Below are positions 55,470-64,000 of a DNA stretch of 64,000 nucleotides, one piece after another (within the stretch, counting starts at the first letter, position 1; each line of letters starts with the position of its first letter). Location: NCBI GenBank assembly GCA_016271365.2, contig CM028136.1, positions 466,114,001 to 466,178,000 on the forward strand, given 5' to 3'. The notes under the pieces were generated by a model. It ran no database searches. It saw only the letters and a program-made list of their open reading frames with translations, and was not told the DNA's origin. The translations under genes were made by a program, and so were the position numbers. Origin of the DNA: Neoceratodus forsteri (Eukaryota > Chordata > Ceratodontiformes > Ceratodontidae).

Positions 55470-56817
55470 GAACTGAGAGTTCCATATTTAAACTTTTGTT
55501 TGTTTAAAATGAAAAGCTTTACAGACAAAAAGGTGCCTTAATGTGTGTGTTCACATGGGGGCAAACTTCAGTGTGTGGGGGTGGAGGGGGTAGGGAGCTG
55601 GAACAGTATCCATTAAATACAAATCAAGACATTAGCCATTAAGTCAGTACTTCAGTATAAAGGGTCTTCATTAGAGGTCACCAATTAATGATTTTGTGAG
55701 CGTGGACTGATCGGTCCGATTACATACAAGATTTAATGCCAAAGCATACTGTCAAAATATCCCCAAATAGTCGACATTTATTTGATTTAACTTCTACACA
55801 AGATATTAGTTATACGGTATGTTAAGTCATTTCAATACCAACAGCTTAATCTGGTTCAAGGTCAGTTGGCATTCATCTGTATCCCCCTCCCCCGGGTCGT
55901 GCCTGAAAATAGGCAGGATTTGTCTAGTGCACTTACCCGGTCAACAAAAACTAAATAAATAAATAAATAAAAAATTCAAGTATTCAATTAGGAGCCCTGT
56001 TGATCCTCCAAACATACTTACCCATAGCCAAGATATGATTATATATGAGCTTTCTTTTCTGCTGCTGCTTGTATTCTCCAATACTAACATGATGTTATAA
56101 AAAAGAAAGCTAAACAAACAGCAAGTTAAAAACCATCTTAGAATGACTGCCTTTTTTTTGACTCTCCTACCCACCCCACTTGTATTAGAGTGGCTGCAGT
56201 TCATTTCCTTCAACCAGGAATGTAGCTGCCTACATAACTTTCGTCAATGGCACTGTGTGATCAGCTGGAACAGGGAGCATAACTGTTGCGAGGCCCACAC
56301 TCTCCTTCCCAGGAACCGAGCACTTTACCTCTACAACTCACATGGAACAAGGCTGGATGCCTGAATCCACTTGCAAACCTGGGACTCACAGAGCACTGCC
56401 ACCATACCACTGTGCTGGTAGACTGCAGGCTTCGTCACACTGCTGTGCTAAAGCACTTAAAAAAATGGCATTAAGGGATCACCTCTTTAGGCAAGAAGCC
56501 AATTCTCAAGCAGACCTTTATACCACAGCAGTCTGTGGTGGTCTTGTCATGTAGACAACAGGCCACAACAAAGTCTTTCTCTTAGGGTCTGCAACACTTA
56601 AAGGCTAGTGCATCATCCACTAACAAGGGAAAGGCTTTGTTTTTATACATCTTTCATACACACTGTATTCCAAGTCACCCAAGTCCTCGTTTTCATTTCC
56701 GATACTCAAGACAGCTCAGCAAAGTTAGCAAATTTTACCTCTGTGGAAACTAAGCAGGAAGAGGTACAACAATTTTACCTCTTTTGAATTTAAATAAGAG
56801 GTACAATTTTTGCTCAC
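55470..56817 (-). other. PTBP2 intron, no gene seen
   Basis: No exon is recognisable here. An L2-type tail lies at 55890-55970. A short frame at 56213-55941 is hydrophobic but has no known match. The stretch precedes the acceptor of the next PTBP2 exon, which is not in view. Confidence 0.6.
55890..55970 (+). mobile_element. L2-type 3' tail, second copy
   Basis: CCCGGGTCGTGCCTGAAAATAGG and an ACTAAATAAATAAATAAATAAA-like tail match the fragment at 10650-10742 with a few changes. Confidence 0.55.
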
Positions 56818-56928
56818 CAATTTTGCTTGTTGTGCGTTCACTGGATCAGCATATTGCAGTAATGCCTGAAACTGATTGTTCTTAGTAAATGTGATAATTT
56901 TCAGTACAGCTCCAAATTTTGAAAATAT
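56818..56928 (-). CDS. PTBP2: PTBP2 exon, RRM2 second part
   Basis: Polypyrimidine tract binding protein 2 is a neuronal splicing repressor with four RRMs. This 111-bp exon (37 codons, phase 0 at both ends) encodes [20 protein letters not shown] and then [17 protein letters not shown], which is helix 1 through beta 3 of RRM2, including the RNP1-like NQFQALLQY. The acceptor is TTTTTTGGCAG and the donor is TTG|GTGAGC on the minus strand. The A in GAVLKII and the QQAKL ending fit PTBP2 better than PTBP1 or PTBP3. The next exon, expected to begin ALDGQNIYN, is beyond the window or beyond the transposon pile. Confidence 0.9.
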
Positions 56929-57027
56929 CTGCCAAAAAAGACAAGTAATTTAAAAATATTATTCAATCGGTTCTCTTCTTGAGGCGTGGAAAGCAGTTCT
57001 AGTTGCAAGTTGTAAAAGTTCAAGTAC
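56929..57027 (-). other. 99-base PTBP2 intron
   Basis: The donor CAG|GTACTTG and the acceptor TTTTTTGGCAG bound an intron of only 99 bases between the two exons. It carries no transposon. Confidence 0.85.
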
Positions 57028-57192
57028 CTGATGAAGAACATCAAGGGTCACTGGGTAATACATATTGTCAATAATGATTCTGAGTACTGGACTCTGGGCT
57101 GGTGTTAGCGCACTCTCACTCACTGCTGTTCCACCGAGAGGGGTGCTGGCTGCCTGGACAGCTGTTACAGCCTGCAAAACAGCTTGTGCACG
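57028..57192 (-). CDS. PTBP2: PTBP2 exon, linker and start of RRM2
   Basis: This 165-bp exon (55 codons) begins [15 protein letters not shown], the linker between RRM1 and RRM2, and ends with [18 protein letters not shown], the first beta strand and helix of RRM2 (RNP2-like RIIIDNM). The acceptor is CTTTCTTTTCAG and the donor CAG|GTACTT. The [17 protein letters not shown] sequence identifies PTBP2 among the three paralogues (PTBP1 and PTBP3 have ENLFYP). The upstream exon, encoding the end of RRM1, is not in view. Confidence 0.92.
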
Positions 57193-57295
57193 CTGAAAAG
57201 AAAGTACAATACTTTAAGAAAGTAAATCTATGTCAATTCCTCTTACAGGGTACCCAGTGATTCCACTGGCAAACAGAAATCTATACAGTCTAACC
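57193..57295 (-). other. PTBP2 intron next to the exon
   Basis: Only the polypyrimidine tract and acceptor of the 57028-57192 exon are recognisable. Confidence 0.7.
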
Positions 57296-57944
57296 TTAAT
57301 GAGGAACAGTCAGCAACAAGAGTCTCACACCCAAGTGTGGGTCTGGTCCCCATTTGCACTTTGTGTGCAAAAACTTTTAAACATAGACTGATTTTTTTAT
57401 TTATTTATTTATTTTTTTAACTGTTTACTGCAGTATAGTAGATTGTAACAGGCTGAGTTTTCACATTTCCAAGCTGACATTACATGTAACCAGAAATCCA
57501 AGAATATTGACAGCAGAGGAGGGCTGTAGCACTGGGAGATTCTATAACCTGCAGTGCATGTTAGAGCTGTTATAAGCTCAGAGCAGATGTCTGCTGGTCC
57601 TGCTGTTCTCACAGGACTAAGTATCAACCTCTGCAACTGCATGTAGCCCCGTGAAGACAGCGGGACCAGCAAACATAAGATCAGAGCTTATAAAAACCAG
57701 CATGCACTGCAGGCTACTGAATCTCCCACTGCTGCAGCCCTCCTCCGATGTCAGCTGCAAGGGATTTGGGGATTTCGCGTTTCAGGAAATGTCACCTTGG
57801 AACTCAGAAAAATCAGCCTGATACTATCTACCATACTGCAGTAAATGGTACATAGTGAAAAAAAATGTTTTGCACACACATTGCAAATTGGGACTAGCCC
57901 CACACTTGGGTGTGAGGCTCTCAGTGCTGACTATTCCCCTTTAA
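57296..57944. mobile_element. TTAA-flanked fold-back (MITE-like) element
   Basis: TTAA at 57296-57299 and 57941-57944 flank a nearly full-length inverted repeat. The left arm at about 57300-57611 pairs with the right arm at about 57651-57940, around a loop of about 38 bases. The terminal sequences are related (GGGTGTGAGGCTCTC and its complement GAGTCTCACACCC). A TTAA duplication suggests a piggyBac-type non-autonomous element. There is no coding capacity. Confidence 0.75.
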
Positions 57945-57949
57945 AAGTC

Positions 57950-58298
57950 TGTACTGCCATCATATCCAGAGTGTCTGCTGGTGGACGGTTCCCCAAGTTC
58001 ACAACCTTCTAGGAGAAATAAGTACCTCCTAATGTTACCACTGAGATTGAGCGTGTGCTCATATTATGCTGCAAGACACTAGACAAAACATTTCTAACTG
58101 TTAGATCTTGTCAGTACCATCAAGTATCAGAAAGACAGATCATGTGCACTCAGCCTCCTTTTTCTAGGGTGAACGTATTAAGGGCCTCCAGCCTCTCCAC
58201 ACAGTTTTTGTCCCCCCATACCACACATTTTGGTGGGCCTTTGTTGCCACAATTTTGAATGTCTTGCACCTTTTTGTATTAAAGCAGCAGTATGTCAG
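57950..58298 (-). mobile_element. CR1-type LINE fragment (RT C-terminus)
   Basis: On the minus strand, ERLEALNTFTLEK at about 58150-58190, followed after one frame break by RRLS, is the C-terminal motif of CR1-clade reverse transcriptases. Sequence with a decayed 3' portion follows. The piece is old and 5'-truncated. Confidence 0.55.
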
Positions 58299-58480
58299 TA
58301 AATACAGGTTACTCACCTGTAACAGGAGTTCTAGGAATGGTATATGTTGTTCATCCACACTTATTGGCAGGTTCCTTGCCGCTTTAAATCTTGCCGGAAG
58401 GTCTTCAAGCTGGCTCCTCCCACCCACCCGGGTGGTAAAACTCTCGGCTCCACCCCATGACACCAGATCTGCCCGCTGAA
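58299..58480 (-). repeat. A2 3' terminal repeat with donor-like tip
   Basis: Inverted partner of the A repeat near 63930-64000. The tip on the minus strand reads ACAG|GTGAGTAACC at 58320-58307. Confidence 0.9.
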
Positions 58481-58539
58481 GCTCAGGGTTGTGCGTCAAG
58501 CCGAGGTCGAGAGTCAGTAGGATGAACAACAATATACCA

Positions 58540-58625
58540 TTCCTAGAACTCCTGTTACAGGTGAGTAACCCTGTATTTCTAGGGACATGGATATGTTGTT
58601 CATCCACACTTATTGGCAGACTCCT
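58540..58625 (-). repeat. A2 ICR
   Basis: The plus strand reads CCATTCCTAGAACTCCTGTT, then CAGGTGAGTAACC, then CTAGGGACATGGATATGTTG. It is the full circle-junction copy that A1 shows in decayed form. Confidence 0.9.
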
Positions 58626-58665
58626 AGCAGTTCTCCGGGAGGAGGAGGCAAGGCGACACCCCCAC

Positions 58666-59363
58666 TTAGGAATAAAGACTGGAGAACCGAGGCCCCAAAA
58701 CCAGCATCCGGCGTGACTCAAGGTCGATGTGGTAATGGGTACTAAAGGTGTGTGCTGACTTCCAGGTAGCAGCCCTGCAGATTTCCTGGATAGGGACGTC
58801 CCTGGAAGCAGCCACCGATGCAGCAGTATGACGGGTAGAATGAGCTCTTATCCCTCTGGGAGGCTCCATGCCCGCCAACTTATAGCAGAGATCTATGCAG
58901 AGGTGACCCACCAAGCTTATCGTCCACTTGGCTGCAGGTCTGCCAGATGCGGCTTCAGCGTAGGTGACAAACAGCTGGCGAACCTCTCCCCGAATTTCAG
59001 CTATGCGCTCCTTATAATAAGCGAGCGCCCAGGATCCAAAGTATGGAGCCTGTATTCGCCTCCCGAGGTGTAACTGGGGAGAACACCAGCAGAGTCAACA
59101 CCTGGTTAAGGTGAAACTCCGACACCACCTTCGGAAGGAATTTCGGTGGGGCACAGGACAACCTTGTCCCTGTGGAAGACCAGGTAAGGAGACTCCAATG
59201 CAGAGCGCCTGGAGTTCTCCCATCCTTCTGGCTGAATGATAGCCACCAAGAAGGCGGTCTTCCACGACAGGTGAGAGAGATCACACCTGTGCACTGGTTC
59301 GAATGGCTTGCCCATGAGCTTTGCCAGTACCAGCAGTAAATCCGGAGGTGGAGGTTCTCGCAT
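58666..59363 (-). pseudogene. A2 tyrosine recombinase, catalytic part
   Basis: The frame 59363-59106 gives the first half (MGKPFEPVHRCDLSHLSWKT, SPYLVFHRDKVVLCPTEIPS). The frame 58914-58666 gives GIRAHSTRHTAASVAASRDV and ATWKSAHTFSTHYHIDLESR, that is the His-x-x-Arg box, the Trp/His position and the catalytic Tyr. A frameshift near 59100 and a gap near 58950 break it. It matches A1 at 18620-19250. Confidence 0.75.
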
Positions 59364-59466
59364 CGGAGGAAATGTGATCAGGCCTTGAAAAGCGCCAGAC
59401 CACTTCTCCTGCGCCTACCGACTGCTCCCGGCCCGCCCTAAGCAGAGATGGCTGCCAGTTGCACCT

Positions 59467-60027
59467 TTAGGGTCGCCGACCTAAGCCCTTGACTAGAAAG
59501 GGACCATAAATAGTCCAAAATGCTTGCCACAGAACAGGAGGAAGGGTCCAAGCCCTTGTTCTGACACCAAATGGAAAATCTCTTCCATTTGAAGGCGAGC
59601 ATTTTCTGGTCGACTCCTTACGGGACGCCTCAACAACATTGAGGACCTCGTCGGAAAGACGCAAGGCCTGGAACTCTAGCCGCTCAGGAACCAGGCCGTC
59701 AGGTGCAGGGATTGAAGGTCCGGATGGAACACCTTCCCCTGACTGACTGAGAGCAGGTCTGGGCGAGCTGGAAGCTGCCTCGGGAGCCTGGAGCTGAGGC
59801 TGAGGAGATCTGGGTACCAGAACTGGCGGGGCCAGTCTGGGGCTATCAGAATCACCTGCGCCTTGTCCCTCCTTGCCTTGAGAAGCACCTTGTGAACCAA
59901 AGGAAATGGTGGAAAGGCGTAAAAGAGGCCCGGCGTCCAGGGCCTCGAGAAGGCATCCCCCTGCAGCGAGCCCTGCTGAGGGGGGCGGGCATGAAACAGC
60001 CTCAGCTTGGCGTTCTCCCTGAGGCAA
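59467..60027 (-). pseudogene. A2 recombinase N-terminal part
   Basis: The frame 60027-59467 contains LRLSDEVLNVVEASRKESTR, the start of the recombinase domain, followed in a shifted frame by the FPFGVRTRAWTLPPVLWQAF segment. A Pro/Ser-rich stretch (APEAASSSPRPALSQ) precedes it and corresponds to the linker after RNase H. Confidence 0.65.
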
Positions 60028-60605
60028 ACAGGTCCACCTGAGGTATGCCCCAGTGGGAGAACAGATCTTGTACTACCTCCGCAGGAGAGACCACTGTGAG
60101 ATGCAGCCCTATCCGCCCAGGGCATCGGCCAGGGTGTTGAGGCTCCTGCCACATGAATGGCTAGGAGATCCGCTCCAGGCTGCGCGCACGTGACCAAATG
60201 CGGAGAGCTTCCTTGCATAGAAGCATGGAGCGGCCCCCCTGGCGGTTCAGGTAGTACATGGTAGTGGTATTGTCCGTCTGGACTCGACCACTTGACCCCG
60301 GAGAACGGAGCAAAGGCGGTAGAGCTAGGCGGACCGCTCGGAGCTCCAGCAGGTTGATGTGGCATCGGGACTCCCACGGGGACCAGAGGCCGTGCACTCG
60401 GTGTTCCCCCAGATGGGCACCCCAACCCATCAGAGAGGCATCGGTCGATAGAGAGACCGTCGGCTCGGGGCGGACAAACGGGATGCCCTCCTGCAGATGA
60501 GATGGAACGGTCCACCACCGGAGAGCGTTCCACATCTCCTGGGTCACCATCACTAGCTGGTCCAATGGATCGCAGCATTGTGACCACTGACTGGCCAGTC
60601 TCCAC
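59676..60605 (-). pseudogene. A2 RNase H end and linker
   Basis: This 309-codon frame overlaps the end of the 541-codon frame. It contains GLFYAFPPFPLVHKVLLKAR and AQVILIAPDWPRQFWYPDLL, conserved DIRS segments between RNase H and the recombinase. In some DIRS elements this interval is reported to contain a methyltransferase-like domain. I see no certain catalytic motif. Confidence 0.65.
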
Positions 60606-61786
60606 TGAAGGGGGCGCGATTGCCCAACCAGAAATGATCGGGAAAACGAGGTAAGAACCTCGGCCCTGTCCGCTGGGAGCCGTGCTCTGGCTCGAAGAGA
60701 GTCAAGCTCTGCCCCGATAAACAGAATCACCTGCTTCGGCTCGAGTTCCGACTTGGCCTCGATGATGAGAAGGCCCACTCGAGAGCAAACCTGGAGGGCC
60801 AGATCTCTGGACCACTCCACCTCCTGTCTGAAGGGGGCTGCTATCAGCCAATCATCCAGGTAAGGGTACACCCGGACCCTTCGGCGCCGCAGGAAAGCTG
60901 TCACCACTGCAATGCATTTGGTGAAGACCCTGGGAGCTGGAGACAGGCCGAAGGGCATGGCTCGGAACTCGAAGAGGGATCCCTCCGCTCGAAAGCGAAG
61001 GAATCTCCGATGTGACGGACGGATAGGGTCGTGAAAGAACGCGTCCTGTAGGTCCAGAGAGCAGAACCACACGCCGTGTTCCAGAGATGGTATTATCTGC
61101 GCCAGAGTGACCATCCTGAAGGTTCGAGACCTTAGGAACTTGTTCAGGTCGTGTAGGCCGAGAATGGGGCGCCAGCCCCCCGTCCGTTTCGGAACCAGGA
61201 AGTACCTGGACACGAACCCCGGGTCTGAAGGGGGTCCTCTACCTCCCTGATCACCTCCTTTTGGAGGAGGAGAGCGATGTCGGAAGGGCCCCGAGGCCCC
61301 CCGAGGTGCGACGGCTCTGAAGGGCAGGGCCTGCTCAAATTCTAGAGGCAGGCCTTTTCCCACCACCTCCAGAACCCACCTGTCCGTGGTAATAGCGGAC
61401 CAGGCGGAAAGGAAGTGTCGGAGCCGTCCACCCACGGGGGGAACCAGGGGCAAGGTGACGGGGATGGGGGCGACACCCCACAGCCCGTCACTGGGCAGGC
61501 TTGGAGGAGGGACCGGCTGAGGGACCTCCTGGGCCTTTGCTCTGCTTCCTGTTGAAGGAAGCCGACGGCTTGGATTTGGGATGCCAAGCTCGAGCCTGCT
61601 GGCCCTGACGTTGCTGGGCCTGGCGCGTCGCAGGCGCAGAAGGACGAAAGGGCTTAGGCTGTGGCTTGCGGCCTTTGTCCTTTTGAGCGGAAGAGACAGA
61701 GTCCAAGGTAGCACTGGACTTCTCGATCCTCTGCAGGTGACCTTCCACCCCAGGGCCGAAGAGGTCAGTCCCCAAAAAGGGAACAT
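60161..61786 (-). pseudogene. A2 reverse transcriptase and RNase H
   Basis: The 541-codon frame opens in gag-linker sequence. It then has SRYFLVPKRTGGWRPILGLH (fingers), SLDLQDAFFHDPIRPSHRRF (first palm Asp), RAMPFGLSPAPRVFTKCIAV, YPYLDDWLIAAPF (catalytic Asp pair) and FIGAELDSLRARARL. RNase H follows: LSTDASLMGWGAHLGEHRVH (Asp), LELRAVRLALP (Glu), QTDNTTTMYYLNRQGG (Asp). The frame then breaks, and the Ala-Asp-Ala-Leu-Ser-Arg segment is out of frame. Unlike A1 the catalytic box is intact. It is a single long frame for most of the polymerase, the best preserved in the window. Confidence 0.85.
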
Positions 61787-63171
61787 CCGCCAACTTGTGC
61801 TGGGTATCCGAGGTAAAAGTGGATATCCTCAGCCAAGCCCGACGACACATGGGCACTGCGGCCGCCATCGACCTGGCACGAGTCCCCAAAGTCCAAAGCA
61901 GTCTGGAGCTGCTGTTTGGCCACTGCCCTGCCCTGGTCCCGCACCTGCCTGACCGTAGTCTGCAGATCCGCGGGAAGATGAGGGACGACCTCATCCAGGG
62001 AGCCCAACAGGGCATGTGAAAAATGTGCCATGAGGACGGCCGAACTGGCCTGACGAAGGCCGAGAGGAGACGCAGCATAGACTTTTCGCCTGGCATAATC
62101 CAATTTCTTGGATTCCTTGTCGGGAGGTTTGTCCACATCCCTGGCGTTCCCGGCACGCCGGAAAACGCTGTCGGTAACCAACCCCTCCGGAGGGTGTTCC
62201 GAAAAACCGGACAGGGAACCGGTAGGGACCGCACACTTCCTGGCCATCCTGGCCGAAGGCGCAGGGCAGGAAGCAGGACGCTGCCAAAACTCCAAGGCCG
62301 GACCCACTATGGCCTCGGCCACCGGAAAGGCCTCTGTAGGAGAATCCCCTCGGTCCAGAACCTCCGTGAGGGGATACCTGGCCCGTTTAGAAACGGGTTC
62401 GAGCTTCATCCCGGTGGACTCCGAGATGAGCCGAAGCAACCCTAAGAAGGACGAAGGGCTATCGTCCACTGACTGTCCTCCCGAGGACTCCATGTTGAAT
62501 CGCTTGGAGAAAAGGGAGGAATCATCCTCTGACGAGTCCTCAAAGAGCTGCCTCGGGCCTGAGCCACCCTCCACCTGCCAAGGTTTATCGGGAGTGAGGG
62601 TGACAGACAGCCTATGGGGCAAACCCAAAGCCGACCGAGAATTCTTGGTCGGAGCCCCAACTAATGGCTGTGGAGGCGGAGGTTCCACCAGAATCGGTGG
62701 GGCAGCTGGAACTGGCCGAACAACTGGCCTGGGAACAGGCTCCTCAGCTACAACGAGGGGTTGTTTCGGCCACTCCGGTGACAGCCACTTAATGGCCGGG
62801 GAAGACGACTGGGTCGGCTTATTCCCGGTCAAAAGGAGCTGTTGCCACATGAGTTCCTCAGACCTCCGACGCAACTTGCGCCGAAGCCTCCCCTCGTCCG
62901 AGGAGGAGGAAGAGGGGCGGCGCCGCTTGCCCCGGTGCCGAGACCGCCTATGACGGCGGGATCGGCTGGACCGCGAGGATGTCCGAGACCGAGACCGAGA
63001 GTCTCGACTAGGCCGAGGAAGGCGAGGAGAAGTGTCGGAAATCGGCACTCCCCTCGGCTCGGACGATCCCACCGAAGGCTCCGGAACCGGAGGCACAGAC
63101 GAGCCGACGGGATCCTCAACTCCCACCGGGGGAACCGGGGAGAGGGGATTCTCAGCTTCTCCAGCCGACAA
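61765..63171 (-). pseudogene. A2 gag body
   Basis: The 468-codon frame begins in a Pro/Ser-rich acidic segment, then an Arg/Ser-rich block (RSRSRTSSRSSRSRRHRRSR), then a helical segment (EVLDRGDSPTEAFPVAEAIV). The LAP2alpha-like domain follows: PPDKESKKLDYARRKVYAAS, GLRQASSAVLMAHFSHALLG, DLQTTVRQVRDQGRAVAKQQ. It matches A1 (22839-21816) closely and probably binds the element's nucleic acid and assembles particles. Confidence 0.75.
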
Positions 63172-63219
63172 CCCGCTAACGGATTGAGAAAATCTCGACC
63201 GCTGCCGGCGGGAGTCTCG

Positions 63220-63790
63220 TCAACTGGCCTGACGGGACACCGTGAAGCCAGTGGCCGAAGCTGAGGGGTCGACCGAAGTCGACTGTCGACAAGAAGGGGA
63301 GGGGGATCTTTCCCGCTCCCAAGAGCGTCGATGGTGAGACTTACTTTTGCTCTTTTTGGACCTGGAAAAGGGTCCAGAAGAAGTTGGACCCTCACCTTTC
63401 GACGAGAGGGTCAGACAAAGCTCCTTGAAAGAAGCAGAGTATGAGGCACAGAGAGAGAGCGGGACAAATGCCGCAGCCGAGGTAGAAGCGGCCCGCGCCG
63501 CCTCCTCTTCGAGGGCGATCATCTGCTCGAGCTGATCCGCCGAGCCCGCCGCCGCGGACACCGCCAACCGGGCCTCTTTAGATTTAACCGGTGAAATTCT
63601 TTTCTCAGGGCGCCCCAGTTGTAATCGGGCAGCACGGCTCCTCAAGCGACGAGGGCGAAAGGACGAAGCACAAGTCGCAGGCCTGCATGGTCGTGCTCAA
63701 GGCCCAGCAGTAGACGGACATGGAGTGCGGATCCGCCCTAGACATCTTCTGCCCGCAAGGGACCTCCGAAACCGGAGTCGATTTGTCCAT
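63220..63790 (-). pseudogene. A2 gag N-terminal Cys/His region
   Basis: The start at 63790 (MDKSTP) is shared with A1. The cluster reads CGQKMSRADPHSMSVYCW, where the Cys expected after Ser-Met is Ser, so the zinc-binding pattern is lost. The LEQMIALEEEAARAA helix follows in the frame 63645-63220. A frameshift near 63640 joins the two. A further break near 63200 leads to the body. Confidence 0.7.
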
Positions 63791-63929
63791 CGTGAGCGAG
63801 GAAAAGAAGACCGAAGTCTTTTTAGCAAAAACCTTTTTGATTTCGAACTTTCGAAGAATTAGGAACCAGTCTTGTACGCAGACCGTTAAGGAGGGAACCT
63901 GAGCTTCCAAGCGGTAAGGAAGATCTGGA

Positions 63930-64000
63930 GTCATGGGGCGGAGCCGAGAGTTTTACCACCCGGGTGGGTGGGAGGAGCCAGCTTGAAGACCTTCCGGCAA
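63930..64000 (-). repeat. A2 5' terminal repeat, cut by the window end
   Basis: Starts with CATGGGGCGGAGCCGAGAGT on the plus strand and matches A1 23840-23910. The outer tip lies beyond 64000. Confidence 0.85.

Larger units (their letters stand above)
58299..64000 (-). mobile_element. DIRS element A2, continues past the window
   Basis: Same family as A1. The 3' tip is complete here (AAATACAGGTTACTCACCTG on the plus strand), the ICR is at about 58540-58625, and the 5' terminal repeat begins near 63930 and is cut by the window end. Coding regions are long: gag (468 codons), RT-RNase H (541), RNase H-linker (309). Some frames still break. Confidence 0.9.

Noticed and set aside
56959..57177. Reading PTBP2 straight through the donor at 57027 as one exon
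   Set aside because: The frame beyond 57028 is intronic; the next RRM2 residues are found in exon 56818-56928 with matching splice sites.

Overview
This window is a piece of a large, repeat-swollen vertebrate genome. The one host gene I can anchor is PTBP2 on the minus strand. Two exons, 57028-57192 and 56818-56928, encode the linker before RRM2 and the first half of RRM2 with intact splice sites, so most or all of the window is PTBP2 intron. The repeats are DIRS-type tyrosine-recombinase retrotransposons, L2/CR1 LINEs, Tx1/L1-like LINEs, tRNA-derived SINEs and a V-SINE/HE1-like SINE. This mix suggests a giant-genome vertebrate such as a salamander, caecilian or lungfish; I cannot decide between them from the sequence.

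Layout. 1-6150: no gene recognised. 6159-6330: unidentified acidic open stretch. 6345-11400: nested LINE/SINE cluster, in which an L2-like LINE is split by an ORF1-only L1-like element, itself split by a tRNA-SINE; a short L2-type tail and a V-SINE follow. 11400-15190: Tx1/L1-like LINE on the minus strand. 16440-54945: an almost unbroken pile of minus-strand DIRS elements. 54946-55465: an inverted-repeat DIRS terminus. 55470-57192: intron plus the PTBP2 exons. 57296-57944: a TTAA-flanked fold-back element. 57950-58298: CR1 fragment. 58299-64000: another DIRS element that runs off the window.

The DIRS copies fall into related families, labelled here A (A1, A2), B (B1, B2, B3), D (D, D'), C and E. 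Each codes, on the minus strand, a Gag with an N-terminal Cys/His cluster and a LAP2alpha-like body, then a reverse transcriptase with RNase H, then a tyrosine recombinase. Ends carry inverted terminal repeats and an internal complementary region (ICR) that mirrors the joined ends of a circular form. The copies are nested: E is interrupted by B1, which is interrupted by B2; E is also interrupted by D, which is interrupted by B3. Removing the insertions gives B1, B2 and B3 lengths of about 5.65 kb each and D about 6.16 kb. Several ORFs remain long (447, 468, 512 and 541 codons), but every element has frameshifts or truncations, so none looks autonomous here. Boundaries are by eye and good to about 5-20 bases.

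The most interesting signals are: the 3' tip of every family with a preserved tip carries a consensus 5' splice donor; a stem-loop in the family B terminal repeat shows a compensatory base-pair change between copies; all DIRS copies lie in the same orientation as PTBP2; and the E element begins at what looks like a head-to-tail circle-type junction with another DIRS end.
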